A DNA stretch of 64,000 nucleotides from Phyllobacterium endophyticum (lineage in GTDB: Bacteria > Pseudomonadota > Alphaproteobacteria > Rhizobiales > Rhizobiaceae). The stretch's first letter is position 1, and each line of letters starts with the position of its first letter. Where the stretch lies: NCBI RefSeq assembly GCF_003010935.1, contig NZ_PGGN01000003.1:744001-808000 (forward strand), read 5' to 3'. This document shows, piece after piece, positions 55,127 through 64,000 of this stretch. Made by a program: the position numbers and the translations under genes. The notes beneath the pieces are model-generated. The model saw nothing but the letters and a program-made list of their open reading frames with translations. It was not told the origin of the DNA and searched no databases.

Positions 55127-56168
55127 CTACGCGCCGAGATGCTTCGAATAGAAGGGCGCCAGCCGTTCAATGGCCTGATCCACATAGTCGGGGACATAGT
55201 GCATATCGTAATGGCCTGCACTTCAACGACGAAGAATACTTCTCAGTGGCCGGTGAAAGGATGAACAGGCGCTCGCCGTCCTCATACTGACCTGTCGCGC
55301 CGCGACCGCCGGCCACGATCACCTGAAGCGGTTGCGTCAGCAGCTCGGGTACGAGGTTGAAAGCGTCGAAGCCGATGAGGTAGGCATTGCTCCTGAAGAG
55401 CAGTCGGATTGATGAATTGGGATGGCGATAGGGCGACTCCCGATAGCAATAGACCGCTTTCAGAAGGTCCGGGTCGGTAGCGCCCTGCTCTTTTGCCTCC
55501 GCAAGACTGTCAGGATCCACGGATCAAGCCTCAAATCGGCGCCGCGTGCTTCGGCGGTCCGCTGCTTCCCCACTGCCTCCAACGTCCCAAGAACATCGCC
55601 GCCCGGCTGCATCGCGCGGAAGGCCGCGCCGATGTTGCTGGCGACCACGGTCCCGATCGCCCTGAAACGGCGTTCAGTTAGAGCGGCGGTTATTCCATAG
55701 CCGCCACCAGCGCAGATCGACAATAGACCAACGCGGGCCTCATCGATGAACGGAAGCGTCATCAGATAGTCAACGGCGCAATGAATATCCTCGACGCGCG
55801 CAGCCGGGTCGTCCAGATGACGAGGTTCTCCGCCGCTCTCGCCTTGGTAGGATGGATCGAAGGTCAAAGCGACGAAACCGCGGTCGGCCATCTTCTCGGC
55901 GTAGACGGCGCCGATCTGCTCCTTGACGCCGCTGCCTGGCGTCGTCAGCACGATCGCGGATATGACTTGGTTTCATCAAAGCCGTCCGGCAGATGCAGAT
56001 TCCCTGCGATGTCGATATTTTTGTTTTTGAACGAGATGCGTTTCAAGTTACCTGTCCTCATCATTTCATCAAGGGCGCTTGCAGCACGTTTCGGCACCGC
56101 TGTGAGGCGGTTGCGCCGGCGGCGACCAGGACATCTCGCCTTGAAAAACGCGGATTTGGATCGACCAT
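55127..56168 (-). pseudogene. Alpha/beta hydrolase (exported type), multiply frameshifted
   Basis: From ATG 56168 the reading starts with a Tat-like signal (FSRRDVLVAAGATA) and then breaks. Further parts of the hydrolase lie in different frames: KRISFKNKNIDIAGNLHLPD; LTTPGSGVKEQIGAVYAEKM with FDPSYQGESGG; SICAGGGYG as the nucleophile-elbow region; DSLAEAKEQGA; and SAGHYDMHYVPDYVDQAIER (His ligand region), ending at a TAG at 55127. Missing single bases near 55960 and 55512 and another shift near 55240, plus disruption near 56090, account for the breaks. It would have been a ~340-residue dienelactone-hydrolase-like enzyme. Confidence 0.85.
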
Positions 56169-56211
56169 GTCACTTGCCTCCGTCACATAAGGAACCTTAC
56201 CTCATGACGTT

Positions 56212-57126
56212 TCACGCGAACTTCACGTTGGTCAATTCCCCGGAAATATCCCAAAGACGAGCCGCAACAGCGGTATCCAGAGCTTGGCGAGGAGGCTTCT
56301 CCTCGGTCGGATAACCACGCGTCCCGCCCAGCCTGTCAGGCCCGTAATAAGCGCCGTCGCGCGCTGCCGGATCGGTCGCGGCATACAGCGTGGGTAATGC
56401 CCCCTGCCACACGGGTTGAAACAGAAACGGCAGGAAACGGCGCGCCATCCCAGCCGCGCTCCACTCGCCCGCTCCATTCGGAAGCAGGTCGGTGCGTGAG
56501 ACGCCGGGGTGCGCCGCCAGGCTTTCCACGCCCCAGCCGGCCGCCTTGCTGCGCCGACTCAGCTCGAAGGCGAACATCACGCAGGCGAGTTTCGACTGGC
56601 TGTAGACCGGCCCCGGCTTGTATCCGCGCTGAGCTTGAAGGTCATCGAAATTGATCGCTCCACTCCGCGCCGCCACGCTGCCGAGGGTGACGACACGCGC
56701 ATTTCGTCCCTTCTTCAGCAATGGCAGCAAATGTCCGGTCAGGGCGAAATGGCTGAGATAGTTGGTGCCGAACTGCAATTCGAATCCGTCGCTAGTCTGG
56801 CGACGCTCCGGCGGCGTCATGACGCCGGCATTGTTGATCAGGAGATCGAGGCCGTCTAGCTCCCGTGCAAGCTGTGTGGCAAAATCGGCGATCGATGCGA
56901 GGCTGGCGAGATCCACCTTACCAAACCGCACTTGCCCGCCCGGCACGGCTTGTCTGATCGCCGCCACGGCTTCAGCCCCCTTCTGGGGATTGCGCCCGGC
57001 GATCACGACACTTGCACCTGCTCGGGCCAAGGCCAGCGCGTCCTCGTAGCCCAATCCTCCGGTTCCGGTGACAACCGCTGTACGGCCATGTTGCGATGGA
57101 ATGTTCTTGCTCGTCCACTTGGTCAT
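56212..57126 (-). CDS. SDR family oxidoreductase (retinol-dehydrogenase-like)
   Basis: A 304-residue short-chain dehydrogenase. NNAG (LLINNAGVM) and catalytic YSQSK are present. The cofactor loop is TGTGGLGYE, one residue shorter than the usual TGxxxGxG. It is a close tandem paralog of the next gene (57314-58261), with shared segments such as RKxRVVTLGS and DLLxNGxG. Confidence 0.9.
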   Translation of the reverse strand: MTKWTSKNIPSQHGRTAVVTGTGGLGYEDALALARAGASVVIAGRNPQKGAEAVAAIRQAVPGGQVRFGKVDLASLASIADFATQLARELDGLDLLINNAGVMTPPERRQTSDGFELQFGTNYLSHFALTGHLLPLLKKGRNARVVTLGSVAARSGAINFDDLQAQRGYKPGPVYSQSKLACVMFAFELSRRSKAAGWGVESLAAHPGVSRTDLLPNGAGEWSAAGMARRFLPFLFQPVWQGALPTLYAATDPAARDGAYYGPDRLGGTRGYPTEEKPPRQALDTAVAARLWDISGELTNVKFA

Positions 57127-57313
57127 ATGGGATCCATGCCTTCTCGAAAGTTCTGCGAGATCTCTTGTGACGCTTGTCGCAGTGCGCCCGCTGTTAACCC
57201 TCCCCCATAGAAGGACGTGGGCTACGAAACGCCATGCCTGAACCGGTAAGAAACCTGCCTATTCCTACATTAAATCGATGAGCGAAGGAGGGCGAATGCC
57301 GATCCTGCCGCGC

Positions 57314-58261
57314 CTATGGTGACGACATCAAGGTCCGCGAGCCTCCTATCTGGAAGTCCACGTTGGTCAGTTCCAGCGAGGTCTGCCAGAGGCGAGCTGC
57401 CACCGCTGCGTCCAGCGCTTGGCCCGGAGGCGTCTCCTCGGTCGGATAGCCGCGCGTCCCGCCGAGCCTGTCCGGTCCGTAGTAAGCGCCGTCGCGCGCG
57501 GCCGGGTCTGTCGCCGCAAACAGCGTGGGCAAGGCGCCCTTCCACACGGGCTGGTAAAGAAACCATAGATAGCGGCGCGCGAACCCCGGTACGCTCGACC
57601 AGCCCGGTCCGTTCGCAATCAGGTCGGTGCGTGAGATGCCGGGGTGAGCCGCGAGGCTCTCGATGCCCCATCCGGCTGCCTGGCTGCGCCGGTTCAGTTC
57701 GAAGGCGAACATGACGCAGGCCAGCTTCGACTGGCAGTAAACCTTTATCGGCCTGTAGCCGCGCGCGGCTTGAAGATCGTCGAAGTCAATCGCTCCCCAC
57801 CGTGCCGCAATGCTACCCAGGGTCACGACGCGAGGCTTCTGCCCCCTCATCAGGAGCGGCAGCAGATGCGCAGTGAGAGCGAAATGACCTAGATAGTTCG
57901 TGCCCAATTGTAGCTCGAAACCGTCGCTGGTCTCGCGACGCTCCGGCGTTCTCATGACGCCCGCGTTATTCACCAGGAGCTCGACGCTGTCTTGCTCCTG
58001 TACGAGCTGCGCGGCAAATTCCGCGATCGAAGCGAGATTTGCGAGATCCAGCTTGCCGAACCGCACCTGCGCGCCAGGGACAGTCTCTCTGATCGCATCG
58101 ACCGCTTTAGCGCCCTTGTCGGGATTGCGCCCGGCGATCACAACATCAGCGCCGGCTCGCACCAGTGCCAGCGCGGTCTCGAAACCCAGCCCGCCGGTGC
58201 CGGTGACGATCGCTGAGCGGCCGCGCTGTGTTGGAATGTTCCCGAATGTCCACTTTGACAT
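57314..58261 (-). CDS. SDR family oxidoreductase, tandem paralog
   Basis: A 315-residue short-chain dehydrogenase with the same short loop (TGTGGLGFE), LVNNAGVM and catalytic YCQSK. It starts at ATG 58261. Sequence similarity to the gene at 56212 extends over the full length, including the ending near ELTNVxF. It is 187 bp upstream of that gene, same strand; tandem duplication is likely. Confidence 0.9.
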   Translation of the reverse strand: MSKWTFGNIPTQRGRSAIVTGTGGLGFETALALVRAGADVVIAGRNPDKGAKAVDAIRETVPGAQVRFGKLDLANLASIAEFAAQLVQEQDSVELLVNNAGVMRTPERRETSDGFELQLGTNYLGHFALTAHLLPLLMRGQKPRVVTLGSIAARWGAIDFDDLQAARGYRPIKVYCQSKLACVMFAFELNRRSQAAGWGIESLAAHPGISRTDLIANGPGWSSVPGFARRYLWFLYQPVWKGALPTLFAATDPAARDGAYYGPDRLGGTRGYPTEETPPGQALDAAVAARLWQTSLELTNVDFQIGGSRTLMSSP

Positions 58262-58512
58262 CAATCGTTCTGCCTTGTCTAACGCTGGGCGGAGCCTTTG
58301 ACTAATGATGGTCTCCAAGCCTGCCTTTCTTCTTCATTGCCAGCATGCCCGGGGCACGGCAGACCCTCCATGCCGGAACCCGCAAAAATCATGCCTGATC
58401 CTGCATCCCTACGGCAGGCTATTGAAGGCCAAGTACGCCCCGGGTTCTGGTGGCGCTCAGGTTCACGCAAAGCGGGGCTCGTCTGCCACCCCAGTATCGG
58501 TTGGTGGACGGC

Positions 58513-59359
58513 CTATAGCGACATCTCCGTGATACCGCTGATCAATCCCGGCCCCCAACTGCGAGCAGTGAAGCTCCAGGTCGCGAAGATGATGATGGCG
58601 CTTGCAGCCAGAAGCACCGTTGCTGCTCCAAAGCTGGCAACCTCGCCGAAATCCCGGCGGCGCGCCCGGATTAAGAGTTCGGCGACGACGATATTGGGGA
58701 CATAGAAAAAGAACATCATGATCGCGTCGAACCAGCCGGTAAAACCGCTGCCCGTCCCAATGCCACCTGATAGCAGGAACCCAGGCGCCATATTCCATCC
58801 GGTAGAGCCAGGAGCCGACCGTCAGCGCGAACAACCTGATCGCCCAGGCGCGATGCTGATCGTATTTGTCGGCGCGGGCTCGGGCATAGGCCATGGCTGC
58901 GCATAGCACCATCAGCGCGCCGTAGATGCCAATGCCGGTATCCATTAGCGGGCCGCCGATCGTACCTCTTCCCCATATGAAGCCAAGACCAGCCAGCCCG
59001 GCCAAGCCGGCCGAAAGGACGTAGATTCGGCCGAGCCAACGATGGAGGGCGGGAACGCTGCGGCGCACGCTTCCGATCAACTGAACAGGCCCAAGCAGCA
59101 GGAGCACGCCCCCAGCCATGAAATGCGAGCCGATGGCTGCCGTCGAAAGCAATGCCTCGCCATCGTACAAATCGGGAAACAACTCGTTCCATCGCTCACC
59201 GGCGCCGGCCACGATCACGCCGCCGAAGAACGCGATGATGTAGATGGCGAAGATGGCGCCGCTGATCCAGCTTGCGGCGACGAGAAGCCGAGCGCTCCAG
59301 CGCAGTGCAGCGCCATGCGAGCCGCCGCTTGGCTCGGCGGGCCTTCCTTCGCGTTTCAT
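58513..59359 (-). pseudogene. DUF2306-like membrane protein, frameshifted
   Basis: From ATG 59359 the reading gives membrane helices (SGAIFAIYIIAFFGGVIVAG, GSHFMAGGVLLLLGPVQLIG) and LHRWLGRIYVLSAG, the DUF2306 region, then HRAWAIRLFALTVGSWLYRMEYG. Near 58788 an extra G in a GGG run shifts the frame; the last helices (FDAIMMFFFYVPNIVVAELL and SAIIIFATWSF) continue in another frame to 58513. The homopolymer position makes a sequencing error possible. Its ATG overlaps the stop of the DUF2147 gene. Confidence 0.8.
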
Positions 59360-59826
59360 TGCGCGCGGCGAAGCACCATGGTCCGACCGAGTATGGCGGT
59401 GCCCATATACGCGCGAAGCTCCAGCTTTCCGCTCACCAGCGTTGCTCGAGCGGAGTGGGTCTGACCGGTTGCCCCACTGTAAAAATTTCCGCCTTCCCAC
59501 CGACGGTCAGCGGCATCCCACTTGAGGTTGGTCACGAGAACAGCGCGCTCTAGTGAGCGGCTCCTAAGGTTCGGATCCGGATTGAGGGTGTCCTTCTTGA
59601 AGGTCTTGCCGTCGGCCTCCATCAGAAGCTTTCCGTAGAGGACGCGGGCCGCATAGGTTTCTCCGGCGTCGAACATCTCGAGTTTGATGTTGCCGTCCTC
59701 GGATTGCCATACGCCGACAATCTGGTCCGGCGAAGAGGCTTGTGCGAAAGCATCTCCAACGGGGAGACCTGTCATTCCTGCCGAGAGCGCCGCGGCCAGC
59801 AAGGGCCCCATTAGCGATTTCACCAT
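59356..59826 (-). CDS. DUF2147 domain-containing exported protein
   Basis: A 156-residue exported protein: a signal peptide (LLAAALSAGMTGLPVGDAFA, cut near AQA) and a DUF2147 lipocalin-like domain with VGVWQSEDGNIKLEMFDAG, FKKDTLNPDPNLRSR and WEGGNFYSGATGQ. Function is not known. GGAAG precedes the ATG. It forms an overlapping pair with the DUF2306 gene. Confidence 0.88.
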   Translation of the reverse strand: MVKSLMGPLLAAALSAGMTGLPVGDAFAQASSPDQIVGVWQSEDGNIKLEMFDAGETYAARVLYGKLLMEADGKTFKKDTLNPDPNLRSRSLERAVLVTNLKWDAADRRWEGGNFYSGATGQTHSARATLVSGKLELRAYMGTAILGRTMVLRRAQ

Positions 59827-60238
59827 TCTATACTTCCTTTTTTGCCGATTTGGAGCGGACGTCGACATGAGAGTCGTGTCGCCCCAGACTTCCGTGGATG
59901 CCAATGATCCTGCGGCTCTCCTCAAAAGGAGCCCGGTCTTGGAACCGGCCGGACAGCTGCCGGGACATTGCGCCAGTGAAGCTACACGCTCGCGGCGCGG
60001 CGCCGAATGCCCAGAAGCTCAAATTTCCTGCCTGATCCTGCAGTTGAGCAAAGGGAGGATGGCTCATCCCAGTTCGCGCAGCAGTTCGTGAAGAGGCGAG
60101 GAAACCGGCCTTCGTTCGATCCGCCGATGCTGCCTCCTCTCCCTCCTGCAAGTGATCAGAGCAAAGCAGATCCCCTTGACATTCGTTTGGTACCTCACAT
60201 ATTTTGCTAGGTAGCTAGCGAGATTGGAGCGTGTATTG
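59827..60238. promoter_or_regulatory. 412-bp divergent spacer with a MarR-type dyad
   Basis: No gene is recognised. GCTAG (60206-60210) and CTAGC (60215-60219) form an inverted repeat with a 4-bp spacer, 19 bp upstream of the marR ATG, a likely autoregulatory operator. Promoters for DUF2147 (minus) and marR (plus) must lie here. Confidence 0.55.
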
Positions 60239-60700
60239 ATGGGTCGGGAGCAGAAAGATACGGATCGCGACCTTATCGGAGCCTGGACAAAGCGGTGTTA
60301 CTTCGCCGGCCGGGCGGTCATGGACTCTGCCCTGCGTCCTTACGATCTCGGGTCCGTGCAGTGGTACGTGCTCTATCAACTCGCAATCGCGGGACCGACC
60401 ATGCAGCGTGATCTCGTGCGGTTGCTTACGATCGAACGTGCCACAATGACCGGCATCGTTGCGACCCTCGTGCGCAAGGGTCTCGTCGAGCAAGAGCCCG
60501 ACGGGGTCGATCAGCGCCAGAAGCGTCTACGCATCACCGCTACCGGCGCAAAGCTGTGGGGCGAACTGCCCGATCTCTCTTTCATCCGCTCGGTCGCGTT
60601 CGACGGCATCGACGAGGCCGACATCGCAGTCGCGGTCCGGGTTCTTCAGACCGCAACGAAGCGTCTCGAAAACCTGCTACAGAAAGGAACAACGTCATGA
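60239..60700 (+). CDS. MarR family transcriptional regulator
   Basis: A 153-residue winged helix-turn-helix protein: helices around residues 25-80 with QRDLVRLLTIERATMTGIVATLVRKG as the recognition part and a wing with DQRQKRLRIT. It overlaps the following epimerase gene by 4 bp (ATGA at 60697) and has a dyad just upstream, so it probably represses its own operon until a ligand binds. Confidence 0.92.
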   Translation: MGREQKDTDRDLIGAWTKRCYFAGRAVMDSALRPYDLGSVQWYVLYQLAIAGPTMQRDLVRLLTIERATMTGIVATLVRKGLVEQEPDGVDQRQKRLRITATGAKLWGELPDLSFIRSVAFDGIDEADIAVAVRVLQTATKRLENLLQKGTTS

Positions 60701-61512
60701 CAGTCTTGGTAACCGGCGCAACAGGGCTCGTCGGAGCCCGTCTTCTTCCGCGCCTTGTCGATGCGGCTGTGAATTGCCGTGTCCTGATGCGCGACGGGAA
60801 GCGGAGGCCCCTCGGCGTCAGCTCGGTAGAAGCGGACCTTCTCGATCCCGCATCCCTCATGCGGGCGGTGGAGGGCGTTTCGGCGATCATCCATCTTGCC
60901 GCGGTTTTCCGCACGCCCGACACCGATCTTATCTGGAGAAGCAACCTCGAAGGCACGCGCAACCTCATCGCCGCGGCGAAAGCGGGTGCGCCTGAGGCGC
61001 GTTTCATCATGGCAAGCACGTCCAATGTCTATGACGCGGACAGCCCGCACCCTGGCCGCGAGGACGATGCGGCCAACCCGCAACAAGCCTATCCGGCCAG
61101 CAAGCTCGCCGCCGAGAACGCGCTGCGCGAAAGCGGTCTGAACTGGTCGATCCAGCGGTTCGGCTTCGTTTATGGCGACAAGGACGGACATCTCGAAGAG
61201 TTGCCGCGACTGGTCTCCAGCTTCAAAATGCATCCAGCCCAGAGGATGAGCATGGTTCATCATCGCGATATCGCCACCGCGATGAACCTCGCCCTGACCG
61301 GCACGATGGATGGGCGCATCGTCAATATCGCCGATGAGGCGCCGACCTCGATCTACGAGCTCGTCGCCCTGGTCGGCGGAACAATGGAACCGTCCTCAGC
61401 GCCGCTGGGCGATCCTTGGCGCCTGCAGATGGATGTCTCGCTCGCTCGCAGTCTTGGTTTTCAACCAATCGTGAGGACCGTTTATCAGGCAATGCAGGAA
61501 AACTTGATGTGA
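60697..61512 (+). CDS. NAD-dependent epimerase/dehydratase family protein
   Basis: A 271-residue extended SDR. The cofactor loop VTGATGLVGARLL (residues 4-16), HLAAV strand and the Tyr-x3-Lys motif YPASK are intact. The substrate is unknown. Coupled to marR by an ATGA overlap. Confidence 0.92.
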   Translation: MTVLVTGATGLVGARLLPRLVDAAVNCRVLMRDGKRRPLGVSSVEADLLDPASLMRAVEGVSAIIHLAAVFRTPDTDLIWRSNLEGTRNLIAAAKAGAPEARFIMASTSNVYDADSPHPGREDDAANPQQAYPASKLAAENALRESGLNWSIQRFGFVYGDKDGHLEELPRLVSSFKMHPAQRMSMVHHRDIATAMNLALTGTMDGRIVNIADEAPTSIYELVALVGGTMEPSSAPLGDPWRLQMDVSLARSLGFQPIVRTVYQAMQENLM

Positions 61513-61639
61513 CGCCCGCCCGTCGGCAGCTGACGGCCGGAGGCATATTCGCGCCACTCACAATGGCATTTCTTCACGGCATATCGGCAAGGCCGCTCCG
61601 AGCCGAGCCGGCAAGGAGCGACCTGCTGCAACGCGGTGC

Positions 61640-62674
61640 CTAGGCTGTTCGCGCCTTGCGGCTGGCGTACTGGCTATACATGCGCTGGTGGTTCAGCGCG
61701 TCCTGCTTTGGGGCAACGCCGAACATCCGGGAATATTCGCGGCTGAACTGCGAAGCGCTTTCGTAGCCCACCTTGTAGGCGGCTTCCTCGACGCTCGCAG
61801 CGTCCGCGACCATTAGGCGTCGCGACTCAAGGAGGCGCAACTGCTTCTGGAACTGAAGCGGCGTCACCGAGGTGAGCTGCTTGAAGTGCTGGTGAAACGA
61901 TGACGGGCTCATGCGCGCGACCTCGGCCATTTGCTCCACACGCAGCGTCTGGGCGAAATTGGCGCGCAGAAAATAGATCGCCTTGGCGACCCGCATGAAA
62001 TTCGATTCCGGAACGGCCAGGCTGCAGAGTTCGGCGCCCTGCGGGCCGGTGAGAAGCCAGTAGCAGATTTCGCGCATGACGGATGGGTAGAGGATCGGTA
62101 TCGCCTTCGGCGTCTGGGACATGCGGATCAGACGCAGCACACATTCGGACAACGGTTCGTCGACCTTGCCGACGAACACGCATGGACCGGGGGTGGCCGG
62201 TGGAACGGGCGGTGTCTCCAACTGCTCCAGCACCTCGCGCAGCATCGTGACGTCGAGATCGATGGTGACGCCGATGTAGGGTGCCTGCGGACTCGCGTCG
62301 ACGACCCGTCCACTGGCTGGCATTTCCATACTGACGACCAGGCACTCCATGGCGCCGTAGCGAAGCGTGTCCTCGCCGAAGAGAATTTCCTTCGCCCCCT
62401 GGACCACGACGCAGAGCGACGGTCGGTAGATCAGCCGCATCGGCATCCGCTGCTGGTAGGAACGGGTGATGTTGACGCTGGCGATCTGCGTCGGAAACAG
62501 GCCCTCACCGCCGCCCTGGCTTTCGATGTAAGTGGTGACCCCGCCAAGTAGCGATGATGACACGCGAACCTCCGATTGGTTTCGAGGCCAGCGCAGAACT
62601 TGCCCTTCAACCGCCAGCATATCGCGGCTTGTAGGAATAGGCAAGTTTATTGAGGTATCGGGCATTCTGGTCAT
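61640..62674 (-). CDS. AraC family transcriptional regulator (AraC_N type)
   Basis: A 344-residue regulator. The N-terminal AraC_N effector domain covers about residues 60-210 (RPSLCVVVQGAKEILFG) and the C-terminal helix-turn-helix pair is at about 235-320 (ARMSPSSFHQHFKQLTSVTP, and VGYESASQFSREYSRMFG). It is divergent from the MFS gene at 62728. Confidence 0.92.
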   Translation of the reverse strand: MTRMPDTSINLPIPTSRDMLAVEGQVLRWPRNQSEVRVSSSLLGGVTTYIESQGGGEGLFPTQIASVNITRSYQQRMPMRLIYRPSLCVVVQGAKEILFGEDTLRYGAMECLVVSMEMPASGRVVDASPQAPYIGVTIDLDVTMLREVLEQLETPPVPPATPGPCVFVGKVDEPLSECVLRLIRMSQTPKAIPILYPSVMREICYWLLTGPQGAELCSLAVPESNFMRVAKAIYFLRANFAQTLRVEQMAEVARMSPSSFHQHFKQLTSVTPLQFQKQLRLLESRRLMVADAASVEEAAYKVGYESASQFSREYSRMFGVAPKQDALNHQRMYSQYASRKARTA

Positions 62675-62727
62675 TTGAGACTTCCTCTAGCTTGGTGATG
62701 CCAGTCACAGCCAGGGAAGCGCCAATC

Positions 62728-64000
62728 ATGACAGAAACCGCCGCGTCGTCAATAGATCAGCAAACTGTGCTGCCCAATATAGCGAAGGCGAGCGGCGATG
62801 AACACGTCCGTGGGTGGCGTATCCCGGTGCTGCTTACTACGCTGTTTCTAGTCAGCGCAACCTCCCAGATCGACCGGATGCTTCCCTTCGTTCTCGCCGA
62901 GTCAATCAAGCAAGACCTCGATCTGAGCGACACCGAAATGGGTTTGCTCACCGGCATCGCCTTTGCGGTCTGCTACACGCTGCTGTCGATGCCGCTCGCC
63001 CGCGCCGCTGATCGAGGATCGCCCCGGTTCGTCCTCATTTTGTGCATCCTGCTCTGGAGTGCGATGACATTGCTCGGCGGTCTCGCCATGAGTTTCCTGT
63101 GCCTCGCCTTCACCCGCTTCGGCGTCGCGTTCGGCGAGGCCGGCGGGACGCCCACCAGCCACGCGATCATCGCCCGCAAGATCCCGCCCGAGCGCCGCGG
63201 GCTGGCGCTCGGCATTTTCTCGATGGGCATTCCGCTCGGCACCATGGTGGGTTTCGCCGTCGGCGGCGCGATCGGCGATACGCTCGGCTGGCGTACAGCC
63301 CTGGTAGGCGCAGGCGTCATGGGCGTGCTGATCGGTCTGCTGGCTCTCGTTGTCGTCGGTCCGACCCCGCCGCTCAAGCGCACGCTCGCCAATAGCGAGC
63401 CGTTCTTGAAGGCAAGCCTGCGGTTGCTTTCGTCCCCGGCATTCCGTTGGCTGTTCATCGGCTCGATCGCTCTCGGTTTCGCCGCAGCGCCCTTCTACGC
63501 GTTCGCCGTTCCCTTTCTCATCCGCACCCACGGCTTCAGCACCAGCGAGGCCGGACTGGCGTTCGGCCTGCTGCAAGGCGCGATGGGGATTTGCGGTACG
63601 CTCGTGGGCGGACGCCTCTTCGATCACGCGGTGCGCTCCGGAACCGGCCGGGTCCTCGGTCCGCCCGCTATCCTCTTCATGATCGCAAGCCTGACGACGA
63701 CGGCGGCATTGTTCGCGCCGGTCGGATGGCTTTCCATCCTCCTCTTCGTCCCCGGCATGCTGTCCTTCGCATTTCTGCTGCCGTGGTGCTTCGGCGCCGC
63801 GCATCTGGTGGCCGGCAAGGGCAAGGAGGCGATGGCGACGAGCCTTGCGATGATCGGCTCCGGCCTTTTGGGGCCAGCCCTCGGTCCCCTCATGGTCGGC
63901 ATGATCAGTGACGCGGCGACAGCGGCGCAAGTTTCCAATGGCCTCGGGCTCGGCCTGCTCATCGTCCCCGTCGCAAGCGTCCTGACCGGCATCGCCATGC
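62728..64000 (+). CDS. MFS transporter, N-terminal part
   Basis: The frame is open from ATG 62728 to the window edge (424 codons). It starts with a ~35-residue cytoplasmic leader, then membrane helices with the MFS motif A-like loop (PLARAADRGSPR) after helix 2, GEAGGTPTSHAIIARKIPPERRG and further helices. Similar proteins export organic compounds. It is divergent from the AraC regulator by 53 bp and likely controlled by it. The C-terminus lies outside. Confidence 0.9.
   Translation, partial: MTETAASSIDQQTVLPNIAKASGDEHVRGWRIPVLLTTLFLVSATSQIDRMLPFVLAESIKQDLDLSDTEMGLLTGIAFAVCYTLLSMPLARAADRGSPRFVLILCILLWSAMTLLGGLAMSFLCLAFTRFGVAFGEAGGTPTSHAIIARKIPPERRGLALGIFSMGIPLGTMVGFAVGGAIGDTLGWRTALVGAGVMGVLIGLLALVVVGPTPPLKRTLANSEPFLKASLRLLSSPAFRWLFIGSIALGFAAAPFYAFAVPFLIRTHGFSTSEAGLAFGLLQGAMGICGTLVGGRLFDHAVRSGTGRVLGPPAILFMIASLTTTAALFAPVGWLSILLFVPGMLSFAFLLPWCFGAAHLVAGKGKEAMATSLAMIGSGLLGPALGPLMVGMISDAATAAQVSNGLGLGLLIVPVASVLTGIAM

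Noticed and set aside
59828..60210. Short readings in the spacer between DUF2147 and MarR.
   Set aside because: They lack family similarity and fall in a divergent promoter region.
62902..63930. 342-codon minus-strand reading rich in Arg/Glu/Ala.
   Set aside because: It is antisense to the MFS transporter and low in complexity, with no domain.
1..64000. CRISPR arrays, tRNA/rRNA genes and prophage genes.
   Set aside because: No regularly spaced repeats, cloverleaf genes or phage structural genes were recognised by reading both strands.

Overview
This window looks like chromosomal or large-plasmid DNA of an alphaproteobacterium of the Hyphomicrobiales (Rhizobium/Mesorhizobium/Phyllobacterium type). 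The main evidence is a complete symbiosis-type oxygen-sensing cascade (fixL-fixJ, then fixK), a fixNOQP cbb3 oxidase operon with fixI and fixS, and FixK/FNR-type palindromes in front of many genes. The genus cannot be fixed from the sequence alone. No rRNA, tRNA or CRISPR array was seen.

Region 1 (1-6.8 kb) is ordinary accessory metabolism with local regulators: a partial FAD amine oxidase divergent from an Lrp/AsnC regulator, a MerR regulator divergent from an aldo/keto reductase over a 19-bp-spacer MerR promoter, a VOC protein, and a LysR regulator divergent from a quinone-oxidoreductase-type dehydrogenase plus a DUF1330 protein. A frameshifted zinc alcohol dehydrogenase closes it.

Region 2 (6.8-42.6 kb) is a low-oxygen/stress island. 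Thirteen 14-bp boxes of the form TTG(A/C)N-N4-(A/C)(T/G)CAA lie 50-140 bp upstream of start codons here, and none was found in the rest of the window in a promoter position. The genes behind them are five two-domain universal stress proteins, two BON-domain proteins, a flavodoxin, a P-type cation ATPase (downstream of a stress protein), a PPOX-fold flavin protein, a phasin, a pair of YeeE/YedE half-transporters, the cbb3 oxidase operon, an SPW-repeat membrane protein, a receiver-like protein, a beta-CASP RNase-like hydrolase, an EF-hand protein and several small unknown proteins. The phosphoketolase-acetate kinase operon also lies here, without a visible box. The logic is self-contained: FixL senses O2, FixJ activates fixK, and FixK would switch on a microaerobic oxidase and a dormancy-like protection set. 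The cbb3 operon is unusual: fixG and fixH are absent and a 62-codon gene plus a DUF2189 membrane gene fill their place. The island also contains decayed genes: a phosphotransferase/kinase with a nonsense codon and a frameshift, a stress protein with a 7-bp duplication, and fragments of DUF4010, MgtA, GNAT and CBS/BON genes.

Region 3 (42.8-54.3 kb) begins with a decayed ISL3-type transposase. It then carries two molybdenum-hydroxylase systems of the isoquinoline 1-oxidoreductase (IorAB) type, each with its own c-type cytochrome, followed by an AraC regulator and NmrA-type and SDR reductases.

Region 4 (54.4-64 kb) holds small oxidoreductase and regulator genes: a DUF1097 membrane protein, an alpha/beta hydrolase pseudogene with several frameshifts, two tandem paralogous SDRs, a DUF2147/DUF2306 pair (the latter frameshifted), a MarR-epimerase operon, and an AraC regulator divergent from an MFS transporter that runs off the window.
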